Assembly: GCA_034432635.1 (NCBI GenBank)
Contig: DAOUBK010000016.1
Coordinates: 16,989-80,988, forward strand
Direction: 5' to 3'
DNA from: Roseiflexus sp034432635
Lineage (GTDB): Bacteria > Chloroflexota > Chloroflexia > Chloroflexales > Roseiflexaceae
DNA: 64,000 nucleotides
The notes beneath the pieces are model-generated. The model saw only the letters and a list, made by a program, of their open reading frames with translations. It did no database searches and was not told where the DNA came from. Below, one piece after another: positions 25,971 to 35,025 of this stretch; position 1 is the first letter of the stretch; every line of letters begins with the position of its first letter. The position numbers and the translations under genes were made by a program.

Positions 25971-27193
25971 CAGCGCGCCGTCCGATCCTGGTTGTGGGAA
26001 TGACCGATGCCGGCGCTGCGGGGTTGCCCCCTGCCCTGTACGAGCGGATCATCCAGGCGACACTGCTTGTCGGTGGGCAGCGCCATCTCGCGGCATTCCC
26101 GGCATACACCGGTGAGCGCCTGGTCATCGGCGCTACGGTCGAACCAGCGCTCGAGCGCCTGAAACTGGCGTGGGAACACGGCGAAGCAGCAGTTGTGCTC
26201 GCTTCGGGCGATCCGCTGTGGTATGGGGTCGGCGTCTCACTGCGGCGCACGCTGCCGCCTGATGCGCTCGACATTATCCCGGCGCCAACGTCGGCGCAAC
26301 TGGCATTCGCGGCGCTGGCGGAACCCTGGCACGATGCAGCGCTCCTCAGCGCCCACGGGCGTTCGCTCGATGCGGTGATTTCCGGCGTGCTGCACGCACC
26401 AAAAGCTGCCATTCTGACCGATCAGCAACACACACCTACCCGAATTGCAGCCGCACTGCTGGAAGCCGGTCTGCCCCCAAACACGCGCTGCGCTGTTTGC
26501 GAGCATCTGGGCGGTTCTGCGCAACGGGTGGTGCGCACAACGCTCCGTGATGCGACGGAACAAACCTTTGCCGCGCTCAATGTGTTCGTGCTCTGGAATG
26601 ATGACGCTGCCCCTCAGCCCGCTGTGCCGCCCGGTTTACCCGACGAAGCGTTCAGCACTGAAGCCGGGCAGATCACCAAACGCGAGGTGCGCCTGTTGAG
26701 TCTGGCGGAACTTGCCCTACAACCAGGCGAGACGTTGTGGGATATTGGCGCGGGAAGCGGTTCGGTTGGCATCGAGGCAGCGCGCGCCTGCCCGACTGCG
26801 CGGGTGTACGCTATCGAGCGACGTGAACAATTTGTTGCGCATATGAAGGAAAATCTACAGCGGTTCCCGGCGCCCAACCTGCGTGTCATCTACGGCGAAG
26901 CACCAGAAGCCTGCGCCGATCTTCCCGATCCCCACGCCATCTTCGTTGGCGGAAGCGGCGGACGCCTGGCAGAGATCGTCAGTACAGCGCAGCAACGTCT
27001 CAAACCGCACGGTCGCCTGGTCTTGAACCTGGTCACGCTGGAGCATGTCTATCAGGCGACCGCGCTACTCCCAGAAGCACGGATTGTCCAGGCGCAGATC
27101 AATCGTGGCGCGCCGATCCAGGCGTTCCTGCGTCTGGAAGCGCTCAACCCTGTCTTCATGATTGCATGGCAGAAAGAGAAACGGCATGGCTGA
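25967..27193 (+). CDS. cbiET: Fused CbiE-CbiT precorrin methyltransferase/decarboxylase
   Basis: The 408-residue protein joins a CbiE C5-methyltransferase (about residues 1-215, tetrapyrrole methylase fold) to a CbiT C15-methyltransferase/decarboxylase (about 225-400). The CbiT SAM-binding motif is DIGAGSGSVGIEAARA near residue 260. Such fusions are equivalent to CobL of the aerobic pathway. It overlaps cbiD by 4 bases and cbiL by 8. Confidence 0.92.
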   Translation: MTARRPILVVGMTDAGAAGLPPALYERIIQATLLVGGQRHLAAFPAYTGERLVIGATVEPALERLKLAWEHGEAAVVLASGDPLWYGVGVSLRRTLPPDALDIIPAPTSAQLAFAALAEPWHDAALLSAHGRSLDAVISGVLHAPKAAILTDQQHTPTRIAAALLEAGLPPNTRCAVCEHLGGSAQRVVRTTLRDATEQTFAALNVFVLWNDDAAPQPAVPPGLPDEAFSTEAGQITKREVRLLSLAELALQPGETLWDIGAGSGSVGIEAARACPTARVYAIERREQFVAHMKENLQRFPAPNLRVIYGEAPEACADLPDPHAIFVGGSGGRLAEIVSTAQQRLKPHGRLVLNLVTLEHVYQATALLPEARIVQAQINRGAPIQAFLRLEALNPVFMIAWQKEKRHG

Positions 27194-27914
27194 AACCGCA
27201 ACATTGATTGCCATTGGCATGGGACCGGGCGATCCGGAGTTGATCACGCTCAAAGGGCTACACGCGCTCCGGGCAGCGGATGTCATCTTCGTTCCTCAGA
27301 GCCGCGACGGTGATCAGAGCCTCGCCCTGCGTATTGCGGAACCGTGGCTGGATCGCGCGCGTCAGACCGTGGTTGCGTTGCCGTTGCCGATGACCCGCGA
27401 CGCCGGACAGTTGCGCCCGGCATGGCGCGCTGCCGCCGAAACGATCGTGACCGAACTGAACGGGCATTGCCGGGGAGCGTACCTTCTGCTGGGCGATCCG
27501 CTGCTCTACGGCACGTTCGTCTATCTCTGGCGCGAGCTGACGGCGATCCAGGCGCCGGTTACGATCACGATCATCCCCGGTGTGACATCGTTTGCAGCAG
27601 CGGCAGCGGCGAGTGGCATCCCGCTGGCAATGAGCAATGAGCGGATGATCATCATGCCTGCCACGTACGAAACGGACGCTGCAATGCTGCGACGACTGCT
27701 GACCGACTTTGAGACGATTGTGCTGATGAAAGCAGGTTCGGCGCTACCAGGAATTATGGCGGCGCTTGCCGAACTCGATCTGCTCGACCACGCGCTGTAT
27801 GCCGAGCGCGTCGGCATGCCGGAAGAATTGATCGTGCGCGACCTGCGCACACTCGATCCGCAGCGTCGCCCTTATCTTTCGCTGGTTATCGTTCGCCGTG
27901 GAGACGATGTATGA
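27186..27914 (+). CDS. cbiL: Cobalt-precorrin-2 C20-methyltransferase CbiL
   Basis: CbiL adds the C-20 methyl group. The 242-residue protein shows the tetrapyrrole methylase pattern: GMGPGDPELITLKG at the N terminus, LLGDPLLYGTFVYLW, and IIPGVTSFAAAAA. The ATG inside the end of cbiET is preferred over an in-frame ATG further upstream because it gives the normal N terminus. It overlaps cbiF as ATGA. Confidence 0.92.
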   Translation: MAETATLIAIGMGPGDPELITLKGLHALRAADVIFVPQSRDGDQSLALRIAEPWLDRARQTVVALPLPMTRDAGQLRPAWRAAAETIVTELNGHCRGAYLLLGDPLLYGTFVYLWRELTAIQAPVTITIIPGVTSFAAAAAASGIPLAMSNERMIIMPATYETDAAMLRRLLTDFETIVLMKAGSALPGIMAALAELDLLDHALYAERVGMPEELIVRDLRTLDPQRRPYLSLVIVRRGDDV

Positions 27915-28729
27915 TGTATGCTGCCATTGCCGGAACCGTCTATTTCATCGGCGCCGGACCCGGCGCACCTGATCTGATTACGGTGCGCGGGCGCGACCTG
28001 TTGACGCAGGCTGATCTGATCCTCTACGCCGATAGTCTGGTGGATGTCGCCCTGCCCGCTGCCTGCGCCCGTCCTGAGGCTCAGATCATCGGTACGGCAG
28101 ACATGCATCTGGAACAGATTGTTGCCCTGATGAGCGACGCAGCGCGCGCTGGAAAGGTAGTCGCCCGCCTTCACAGCGGCGATCCATCGCTCTACGGCGC
28201 CATTCACGAGCAAATGGCAGCACTCGACGAACTTGGCATTCCTTACGAGATCGTTCCAGGAGTCACGGCGGCATTCGCCGCCGCTGCCCGTCTCGGCGTC
28301 GAACTGACCGTGCCCGAAGTCGTGCAGACGATCATTTTTACCCGTGTTGCCGGGCGCACTCCCATGCCGCCGCGAGAAGAACTGCACCGTCTGGCGGCGC
28401 ATGGCGCATCACTAGCGATTTACCTCAGCATCACCCGCATGCAGCGCGTGGTGGACGAACTCCTGGCTGGCGGCGCGTACACCCTCGAGACGCCGGTGGT
28501 GGTGCTGCACCGCGTCACCTGGCCCGACGAAACGATCATCCAGGGGACGCTGGGTGATATTGCCGCAAAGGTCAAGGATGCCGGCTTCACACGCCAGGCG
28601 CTCATCCTGGTCAGCCCGGCGCTCGATCTTGCGCTGAAGAGATCGCCGGAGCGATCGGCGAGTCGTCTCTACGACCGGACATACACACACCGGTTTCGTC
28701 GCGGTAACACAAGTGGAGATCGGGTTTGA
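27911..28729 (+). CDS. cbiF: Cobalt-precorrin-4 C11-methyltransferase CbiF
   Basis: CbiF methylates C-11. The 272-residue product has FIGAGPGAPDLITVRG, RLHSGDPSLYGAIHEQM and the CbiF-typical ILYADSLVD and FTRVAGRTPMP segments. A short charged C-terminal tail extends past the usual family end. It overlaps the next gene by 4 bases. Confidence 0.93.
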   Translation: MMYAAIAGTVYFIGAGPGAPDLITVRGRDLLTQADLILYADSLVDVALPAACARPEAQIIGTADMHLEQIVALMSDAARAGKVVARLHSGDPSLYGAIHEQMAALDELGIPYEIVPGVTAAFAAAARLGVELTVPEVVQTIIFTRVAGRTPMPPREELHRLAAHGASLAIYLSITRMQRVVDELLAGGAYTLETPVVVLHRVTWPDETIIQGTLGDIAAKVKDAGFTRQALILVSPALDLALKRSPERSASRLYDRTYTHRFRRGNTSGDRV

Positions 28730-31128
28730 ATGCAGACACGGTCATCATCGCCGTCACCCGTGCAGGAACGCGCCTAGCGGCGTGCCTGGCGGTCGAACTG
28801 AATGCCACCGCGCACGTACCGGCAAAATTCGCCGCTGAAGCGCCGGACTCAACCCCATACACCGCTGCGCTACTGGACGAAGTGCGCACCTGCTGGGGTA
28901 ACTATCGCGCGCTGGTGCTGATCATGGCGAGTGGTATCGCCGTGCGTGCCATTGCGCCGCTCATCGCGCGCAAGACCAGCGATCCGGCAGTCGTCGTGCT
29001 CGATGAGAGCGGCAGGTTCGTCATTCCCCTGCTTGGCGGGCATCAGGCGGGTGCAAACGATCTGGCGCGCCGGATCGCCGCGATGACCGGTGGTCAGGCT
29101 GCCATCACCACTGCCAGCGATACGCGCGGACTTCCGGCACTCGACCTGCTGGGACGCGAAAGAGGCTGGCGAATCGCCGATGACTCGACGCTGACGCATA
29201 CGATGGCGTGCCTGGTGAACGGCGACCTGGTGGGATGCTTTGTCGATCCGGCGCTTCCCGACGCGCATCGGTCGATGATCGAACACGGGATGGATTGCCC
29301 GAACCTTGCATATGTCGATGATCCGGAGAGCCTGGCAGATCCCCGGTTTGCGGCAGCAATTCTGGTGACGCATCGCCAGATCGACGATCTGTGGCAGATG
29401 CTGCGTGCGAAGAGTGTGCGTTACCTGCCACCGGTACTGGCGGTAGGGATCGGATGCCGGCGGGGAACGGCGGTTGATGAGTTACACACCGCACTGCGTG
29501 TTACACTCGCCGATGCCGGTTTTGATCCGCGTTGCATTGGCTTGATCGCCACTGCCGATATCAAAGCCGACGAACCGGGACTGGTTGGGCTTGCCGGTCG
29601 GCTCGATGTTCCGCTGCACGTGGTCTCACGCGCTGAACTCGTTGCCCTCGATGCTGCACGGTTTAGCCCAAGCGCTGCCGCCGCCCACTTCGATCTGCCG
29701 GGTGTTGCCGAACCGTGCGCCGTGATTGCGAGCGGTGGCGATCTGATCGTTCCTAAGTGCGCCTTCCAGCGCTGTACCATTGCCGTGGCATTGCGGCAAG
29801 ATGCACCGCATCAACCATCGAGTGTTGTGTCATCCCCGTCAGTGTTGCCGGCAGCGACACCCTCTGGTGTTCTCACCCTCGTCGGTATTGGATCTGGCGA
29901 CCTGAATTATCTTACATATGCGGCACATGCAGCATTGCGCAATGCCGATGTGGTTACCGGGTATCGGGTCTACATCGATCTGATCCGTCCGCTGTTACAA
30001 TCCTGGCAGGAGGTGATTGTCACGCTGGCGATGGGCGACGAGATCGGGCGTGCGCGGCAGGCGATTGCGATCGCGCGTACCGGACGGCGGGTGGCGCTGA
30101 TCAGCAGTGGCGACGCCGGTATCTATGCCATGGCTGCGCCTGTTTTCGAGGTATTGCGTGATGAGGGATGGACCGGTGATCATCCGGCGGTCGACGTTGT
30201 GCCGGGGATCAGCGCATTTCAGGCGCTCGCCGCGCGTCTCGGCGCACCGATTGGTCACGATATGTGTATCATCAGCCTGAGTGATCTGCTGACCCCCTGG
30301 GAGATCATTGAACGCCGGTTGCGGGCGGCAGCGCAGGCAGATTTCATTGTTGCGCTGTACAACCCGCGTTCGCGTGGACGTGACTGGCAACTCGACGCCG
30401 CTCTGAACATCCTGCGCACTCACCGTCCACCGACGACGCCGGTCGCATTCGGGCGCAATATCACCCGTGCTGATGAGCATATTACCCTGACGACCCTCGC
30501 AGCCGCCGACCCCACGTGTGCCGATATGTTCACCATCGTGCTGATCGGAAACAGTCAGAGTTACATCCTCGGCGACCGCATGGCGACGCCGCGCGGATAT
30601 GCGCAGAAGGGGCACGCTCCGGAGGAGACGGTAGACGACCGGCGTGATACACCGGTTCCTGCAACGCAGCGTGAATATCCGGTAACGCTGATCAATCCGG
30701 GTAATCGGTCTGCTGTGGTGATCGGTGGCGGCGCTGTGGGTGAGCGCAAGGTGTGCGGATTGCTGAATGCAGGCATCCCGGTGCGCCTGGTCAGTCCAAC
30801 CGCTACACCCCACCTGTCAGCATGGGCAGATGCCGGGCTGATCGTGTGGGACCGGCGCGAATACGAACCAGGTGACCTTGCAGGCGCCTGGTTAGCATTC
30901 GCCACTACCGATCGGCGCGAAGTCAATGCGCAGATTGCACGTGATGCCGCAGCCGCAGGCATCCTCTGCAATGTTGCAGATGCACCGGCGGAAGGGAGTT
31001 TTCACATGCCCGCTGTGCATCGTTCCGGCGGGATCACGATTGCGGTCAGCAGCGGCGGGGCTGCTCCGGCGCGTGCCGTTGCCCTGCGCAACGCCATTGC
31101 ACAGTGGCTGGGGGAGAGGGAAGATTGA
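28726..31128 (+). CDS. Trifunctional fusion: CbiG - CbiH - precorrin-2 dehydrogenase (Met8/SirC-like)
   Basis: This 800-residue protein joins three enzymes. Residues 1 to about 360 are CbiG (cobalt-precorrin-5A hydrolase), with LIMASGIAVRAIAPL and GGHQAGANDLA. About 373-625 is a CbiH/CobJ C17-methyltransferase: LVGIGSGDLNYLTY, ISSGDAGIYAMA and FIVALYNPRSRGR. About 650-800 is a Met8/SirC-like precorrin-2 dehydrogenase with VVIGGGAVGERKV and the LCNVADAP segment holding the usual catalytic Asp. CbiG-CbiH fusions are known; the third domain is unusual and acts much earlier in the pathway. The start is TTG, overlapping the cbiF stop, behind AAGTGGAG. Confidence 0.88.
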   Translation: MNADTVIIAVTRAGTRLAACLAVELNATAHVPAKFAAEAPDSTPYTAALLDEVRTCWGNYRALVLIMASGIAVRAIAPLIARKTSDPAVVVLDESGRFVIPLLGGHQAGANDLARRIAAMTGGQAAITTASDTRGLPALDLLGRERGWRIADDSTLTHTMACLVNGDLVGCFVDPALPDAHRSMIEHGMDCPNLAYVDDPESLADPRFAAAILVTHRQIDDLWQMLRAKSVRYLPPVLAVGIGCRRGTAVDELHTALRVTLADAGFDPRCIGLIATADIKADEPGLVGLAGRLDVPLHVVSRAELVALDAARFSPSAAAAHFDLPGVAEPCAVIASGGDLIVPKCAFQRCTIAVALRQDAPHQPSSVVSSPSVLPAATPSGVLTLVGIGSGDLNYLTYAAHAALRNADVVTGYRVYIDLIRPLLQSWQEVIVTLAMGDEIGRARQAIAIARTGRRVALISSGDAGIYAMAAPVFEVLRDEGWTGDHPAVDVVPGISAFQALAARLGAPIGHDMCIISLSDLLTPWEIIERRLRAAAQADFIVALYNPRSRGRDWQLDAALNILRTHRPPTTPVAFGRNITRADEHITLTTLAAADPTCADMFTIVLIGNSQSYILGDRMATPRGYAQKGHAPEETVDDRRDTPVPATQREYPVTLINPGNRSAVVIGGGAVGERKVCGLLNAGIPVRLVSPTATPHLSAWADAGLIVWDRREYEPGDLAGAWLAFATTDRREVNAQIARDAAAAGILCNVADAPAEGSFHMPAVHRSGGITIAVSSGGAAPARAVALRNAIAQWLGERED

Positions 31129-31239
31129 AAGTTGCACAGGGGATCATTTCATTACCGGTGATACCGGCAAGGAGAGTCGTTACCGTGCAACGGCTCCCGG
31201 TAGAATATACCATACTCGTCACACCCGGAAAGACATTGT

Positions 31240-32019
31240 ATGACTGGCAAAGCATACCTGGTCGGCGCCGGTCCCGGTCGTGCCGACCTGATCACGCTGC
31301 GAGGTCTGACCGTGCTGCGTCAGGCTGATGCCGTTCTCTACGATCGCCTGATTGCGCCTGAACTGCTTGACGAAGCGCCGTCGCACGCCGAACGCATCTT
31401 CGTTGGCAAGCGTCCGGGGCACCATGCAGTGCGACAGGAACGGATCAACGAACTGATGGTGCGCCTGGTGCGCGATGGGTTGCAGGTTGTCCGGTTGAAA
31501 GGCGGCGATCCCTGTGTTTTCGGTCACGCCGGCGAGGAAGCAGCAGCGCTGGCTGCTGCCGGCTTGCCGTATGAAATTGTCCCCGGTGTCTCGTCGGCGA
31601 TTGGTGTTCCTGCTTATGCCGGCGTATCGTTGACGCAGCGCGGTGTTGCGTCTGCCTTTGCGGTTGTGACTGCCCATGAAGCGTCGGAGACTGCCAGCGG
31701 CATCGACTGGCGCACCCTGGCGGCGATGCCGACGCTGGTGGTGCTCATGGCGCTCACCCGTCTCGATAGCGTCTGCGCGAAACTGATCGCTGCCGGGCGC
31801 GATCCGTCCACGCCGGCGATTCTGATCAGCCGGGGCACGACGGCGCAACAGCGCACTCTGCGCGCAACGCTGGCAACTCTTGCCGATGCCCAGCAACGCG
31901 CACTGCTTCCGCCGCCTGCCATCCTGGTCGTCGGTGAGGTCGCAGCGTTGAACGACACGCTGGCATGGTTTGATCCGGCGAGCGTACCGGCGCACCATAT
32001 GTTCTGGGAGGACGAATAA
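31240..32019 (+). CDS. cobA: Uroporphyrinogen-III C-methyltransferase
   Basis: This enzyme makes precorrin-2 by methylating C-2 and C-7 of uroporphyrinogen III, the entry to siroheme and cobalamin. The 259-residue product has LVGAGPGRADLITLRG, RLKGGDPCVFGHAGEEA and YEIVPGVSSAIG. It is the SUMT-only form, without the CysG dehydrogenase domain, which here sits at the end of the preceding protein. A gap of 111 bases precedes it, and its ATG is followed by tight overlaps into cbiA. Confidence 0.93.
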   Translation: MTGKAYLVGAGPGRADLITLRGLTVLRQADAVLYDRLIAPELLDEAPSHAERIFVGKRPGHHAVRQERINELMVRLVRDGLQVVRLKGGDPCVFGHAGEEAAALAAAGLPYEIVPGVSSAIGVPAYAGVSLTQRGVASAFAVVTAHEASETASGIDWRTLAAMPTLVVLMALTRLDSVCAKLIAAGRDPSTPAILISRGTTAQQRTLRATLATLADAQQRALLPPPAILVVGEVAALNDTLAWFDPASVPAHHMFWEDE

Positions 32020-33422
32020 TGCCTGCCCTGCCTCGTCTTCTGCTCGCTGCACCGATGAGCGGTAGCGGCAAAACGACGATCACTGCTGGATTGATTGCCG
32101 CTCTGACAGCGCGGGGGCTATCTGTCGCTCCGTTCAAGTGTGGACCGGATTATATCGATCCGGGGTATCACGCGCTGGCGTCGGGGCGTGTGTGTTTCAA
32201 TCTCGACGCCTGGTTGACGCCGCCGGAACGGATCGCCGGTATTCTGGCGCGGCGCAGCGCAGGCGCCGATCTGGCGCTCATCGAAGGGGTCATGGGGTTG
32301 TTCGACGGCTACTCCGGCGCTGACGACACCGGCAGTAGTGCGCACATTGCGCGTCTGACATCCACGCCGGTTGTGCTGGTGCTCGATGCGCGGGCAATGG
32401 CGCGCACCGCAGCCGCACTCGTCGCCGGATTGTGCGACTTCGACCGGCGGCTTTCGATTGCAGGAGTGATCCTCAACCGTGTTGGCAGCCCGCGTCACGC
32501 GCAGATGGTACAGGAGGCTATCGAAGGAAGCGTCGGCGTGCCGGTGATCGGCTACCTGCAACGCCACGATGCGCTCGCCCTTCCCGAACGACATCTTGGA
32601 CTCATCCCGGTGGCGGAGCCGGGGCGCTGGCAGGCATGGCTGAGTGAAGTACGACAACGAGTCGAAGCAACTATCGATCTGGACCGGTTGATCGCGCTGG
32701 CGCGTGCGGTGCCGCCACTCGCCGACCATGACACGGCGCTTCCTCTTTTTGAAAACCTGCCATCCGGCATGGCGCCGGTCATCGCTGTGGCGCGTGATGA
32801 GGCGTTCAGTTTTCTGTACGAAGACAATCTCGACCTCATCCGCGCGGCGGGTGCAACGATTGCCTTCTTCAGCCCATTGCGCGATACTGTGCTGCCCGAA
32901 GGAACCACGGCGCTCTACCTGTGTGGCGGTTTTCCCGAACTCTACGCCGAGGCGCTCAGCGCCAACCGCGCATTGATGAACGTCCTCTGCGACGCAATTG
33001 CTGCCGGTATGCCGGTGTATGCCGAATGTGGCGGGTTGATGTATCTGACCGAAGCGATCATCGATGCTGCCGGGCAAACGCATCCCATGGTTGGCGCGCT
33101 CGCCGGTCGTTCGGTGATGACGTCGTGCCTGACGCTGGGCTATCGCACGGCGCACGTCGGGTGCAATACCTGGCTCTGGCGGGCGGGCGAAACGGTGCGC
33201 GGTCACGAGTTTCACTATTCCGTCTGGGAAGAGCGCCCGACCCATCTGCCCTGGCTCTACACCTGCCTGCCGGATGCCATGCGCCCGGTAGCGTTCCAGG
33301 AGGGTGCAATTGTCAGCAACACCCTTGCATCGTACATCCACATTCACTTTCTGGCATATCCGCACGCAGCACAGCGTTTCGTCGCTGCGGCTGCCGCTTT
33401 CCGGCACGGAGCAACGGTATGA
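32019..33422 (+). CDS. cbiA: Cobyrinate a,c-diamide synthase CbiA
   Basis: CbiA amidates the a and c acetate side chains of cobyrinate using ATP and glutamine. The 467-residue product has an N-terminal dethiobiotin-synthetase-like ATPase with PMSGSGKTTITAGLI and a C-terminal class I amidotransferase with AECGGLMYLTEAI, carrying the nucleophilic Cys. Start and stop overlap the neighbours by 1 and 4 bases. Confidence 0.93.
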   Translation: MPALPRLLLAAPMSGSGKTTITAGLIAALTARGLSVAPFKCGPDYIDPGYHALASGRVCFNLDAWLTPPERIAGILARRSAGADLALIEGVMGLFDGYSGADDTGSSAHIARLTSTPVVLVLDARAMARTAAALVAGLCDFDRRLSIAGVILNRVGSPRHAQMVQEAIEGSVGVPVIGYLQRHDALALPERHLGLIPVAEPGRWQAWLSEVRQRVEATIDLDRLIALARAVPPLADHDTALPLFENLPSGMAPVIAVARDEAFSFLYEDNLDLIRAAGATIAFFSPLRDTVLPEGTTALYLCGGFPELYAEALSANRALMNVLCDAIAAGMPVYAECGGLMYLTEAIIDAAGQTHPMVGALAGRSVMTSCLTLGYRTAHVGCNTWLWRAGETVRGHEFHYSVWEERPTHLPWLYTCLPDAMRPVAFQEGAIVSNTLASYIHIHFLAYPHAAQRFVAAAAAFRHGATV

Positions 33423-33973
33423 GCTGGATTGTCCTGTTCACCGGCGGTGCGCGCAGCGGCAAGAGCATGTGCGCCGAACAGTATGCAGCACGTCTCGGCG
33501 AGCATGTGACGTACCTGGCAACTGCTGAAGCAGGCGATGATGAAATGCGCGAGCGGATCGCGCACCATCGTCGTCGTCGTCCTGCCGCCTGGGAAACTAT
33601 CGAAGCGCCGCGTGAGGTGTCTGCCGCGCTCAGATCGCTCCCTACCGGGTCGGTAGTGCTGATCGACTGCCTCTCACTGCTGGTCAGCAACCTGCTGCTG
33701 GCGCACGAAGACGCCCCGGCGCCGTTCGTTGAGCAGGAACTCAGTGCAATCCTGCACGTTGCCGGTGAGCGCGCATTGAATCTTATCATCGTGACAAATG
33801 AGGTTGGTATGGGTATCGTACCGGAATATCTGCTTGGACGGCAGTACCGCGATCTGCTTGGGCGCGCCAATCAACGCGTCGCTGCCGTCGCCGACGAAGT
33901 TTACCTGGTGGTGTGCGGCATTCCGGTCGAGTTGCATGCGCTGGAGGCGGCATGGGCGCGTTCGACCAGATAG
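33419..33973 (+). CDS. cobU: Adenosylcobinamide kinase / phosphate guanylyltransferase
   Basis: CobU phosphorylates and guanylylates adenosylcobinamide to activate it for lower-loop assembly. The 184-residue product has the P-loop FTGGARSGKSMCAE at the N terminus, YLATAEAGDDEM and TNEVGMGIVPE, typical of the family. An in-frame upstream extension lies inside cbiA and is rejected. It overlaps cobD by 22 bases. Confidence 0.93.
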   Translation: MSWIVLFTGGARSGKSMCAEQYAARLGEHVTYLATAEAGDDEMRERIAHHRRRRPAAWETIEAPREVSAALRSLPTGSVVLIDCLSLLVSNLLLAHEDAPAPFVEQELSAILHVAGERALNLIIVTNEVGMGIVPEYLLGRQYRDLLGRANQRVAAVADEVYLVVCGIPVELHALEAAWARSTR

Positions 33974-35025
33974 CCCACGGCGCAATTGACCATGCCGAAT
34001 TCGCGGCGCTGGGCATTGCGCCAGAGCAGGTGATCGATTTCAGCAGCAACCTGAATCCGTTCGGTCCGCCGTCCGGTGTGCACGCTGCACTATCGGCGCT
34101 CGACCCGGTGCCGTACCCCGACCGGAGTTGTCTCCAGTTGCGCATGCGGCTGGGGCGCCTCCACGGATGCGAACCGGATCGAATACTGGTGGGGAATGGC
34201 GCGAATGAACTGATCCACCTGATCGCCCGCGCCCTCGCCGATCCGCCCGCGACGGCGCTGGTCATCGCGCCTGCCTACGGCGAATATGAGCACGCCAGTC
34301 GCCTGAACCAGATGCAGATCGTCGAGGTGCGGACGCAACCGGAGGATGGGTTTCATTGCGACATCGCGATGCTGAGTGCTGCAATCCGGCGCGTCCATCC
34401 ACGCCTGACCTGGCTGTGTGCCCCGAACAATCCCACCGGCGTCGGTATGGAACCTGCCGCCGTGTGCGACCTTGCCCGGTTGTGCGCCGACTGCGATGGC
34501 TTTCTTGTCGTCGACCGGGCGTACCACGTGTTCCAGCGCAGTCTGCACGATCTGCGCGACCCGCTGGATGCGGAATCGCCGCCAAACCTGGTCCGGCTCT
34601 ACTCACTCACCAAAAGTTACGCACTGGCAGGACTGCGTCTTGGGTACCTGATTGCGCGCCCGACGATTGTGGCAGGCATCGGTTGTTTTCAGCCGGCGTG
34701 GAGTGTCAACAGCGCCGCGCAGGTGGCAGGTCTCGCTGCTCTGGCTGATACTGCGTTTCTACCCGCCACACTCCCACGGGTATGGGCTGCCAGTGACGAC
34801 CTCGTAACAGGGTTGCGCCGGTTGGGGCTGGAGGTTTGGCGTGCAGCGTTGCCCTTCATGCTCGTGCACTGTGGTAATGGCGCGGCAGTGCGGATCCGCC
34901 TGCTCCGGCGCGGTTGTCTGGTGCGCGATTGCGCGTCTTTTGGATTGCCAGAATGGGTGCGCGTCGCGCCGCGACAGCCTGCGGCGAACGCTCGTCTGAT
35001 CGACGCCTGGAGGGAGATCGTATGA
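33952..35025 (+). CDS. cobD: L-threonine-O-3-phosphate decarboxylase CobD
   Basis: This PLP enzyme makes (R)-1-amino-2-propanol phosphate, the linker added by CbiB. The 357-residue product is a class I aminotransferase relative with IDFSSNLNPFGPP at the start, WLCAPNNPTGVGM, and SLTKSYALAGLRLGYL carrying the PLP lysine. The ATG after GGAGG is preferred to an earlier in-frame one. A histidinol-phosphate aminotransferase role is possible by homology, but the locus favours CobD. Confidence 0.9.
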   Translation: MGAFDQIAHGAIDHAEFAALGIAPEQVIDFSSNLNPFGPPSGVHAALSALDPVPYPDRSCLQLRMRLGRLHGCEPDRILVGNGANELIHLIARALADPPATALVIAPAYGEYEHASRLNQMQIVEVRTQPEDGFHCDIAMLSAAIRRVHPRLTWLCAPNNPTGVGMEPAAVCDLARLCADCDGFLVVDRAYHVFQRSLHDLRDPLDAESPPNLVRLYSLTKSYALAGLRLGYLIARPTIVAGIGCFQPAWSVNSAAQVAGLAALADTAFLPATLPRVWAASDDLVTGLRRLGLEVWRAALPFMLVHCGNGAAVRIRLLRRGCLVRDCASFGLPEWVRVAPRQPAANARLIDAWREIV

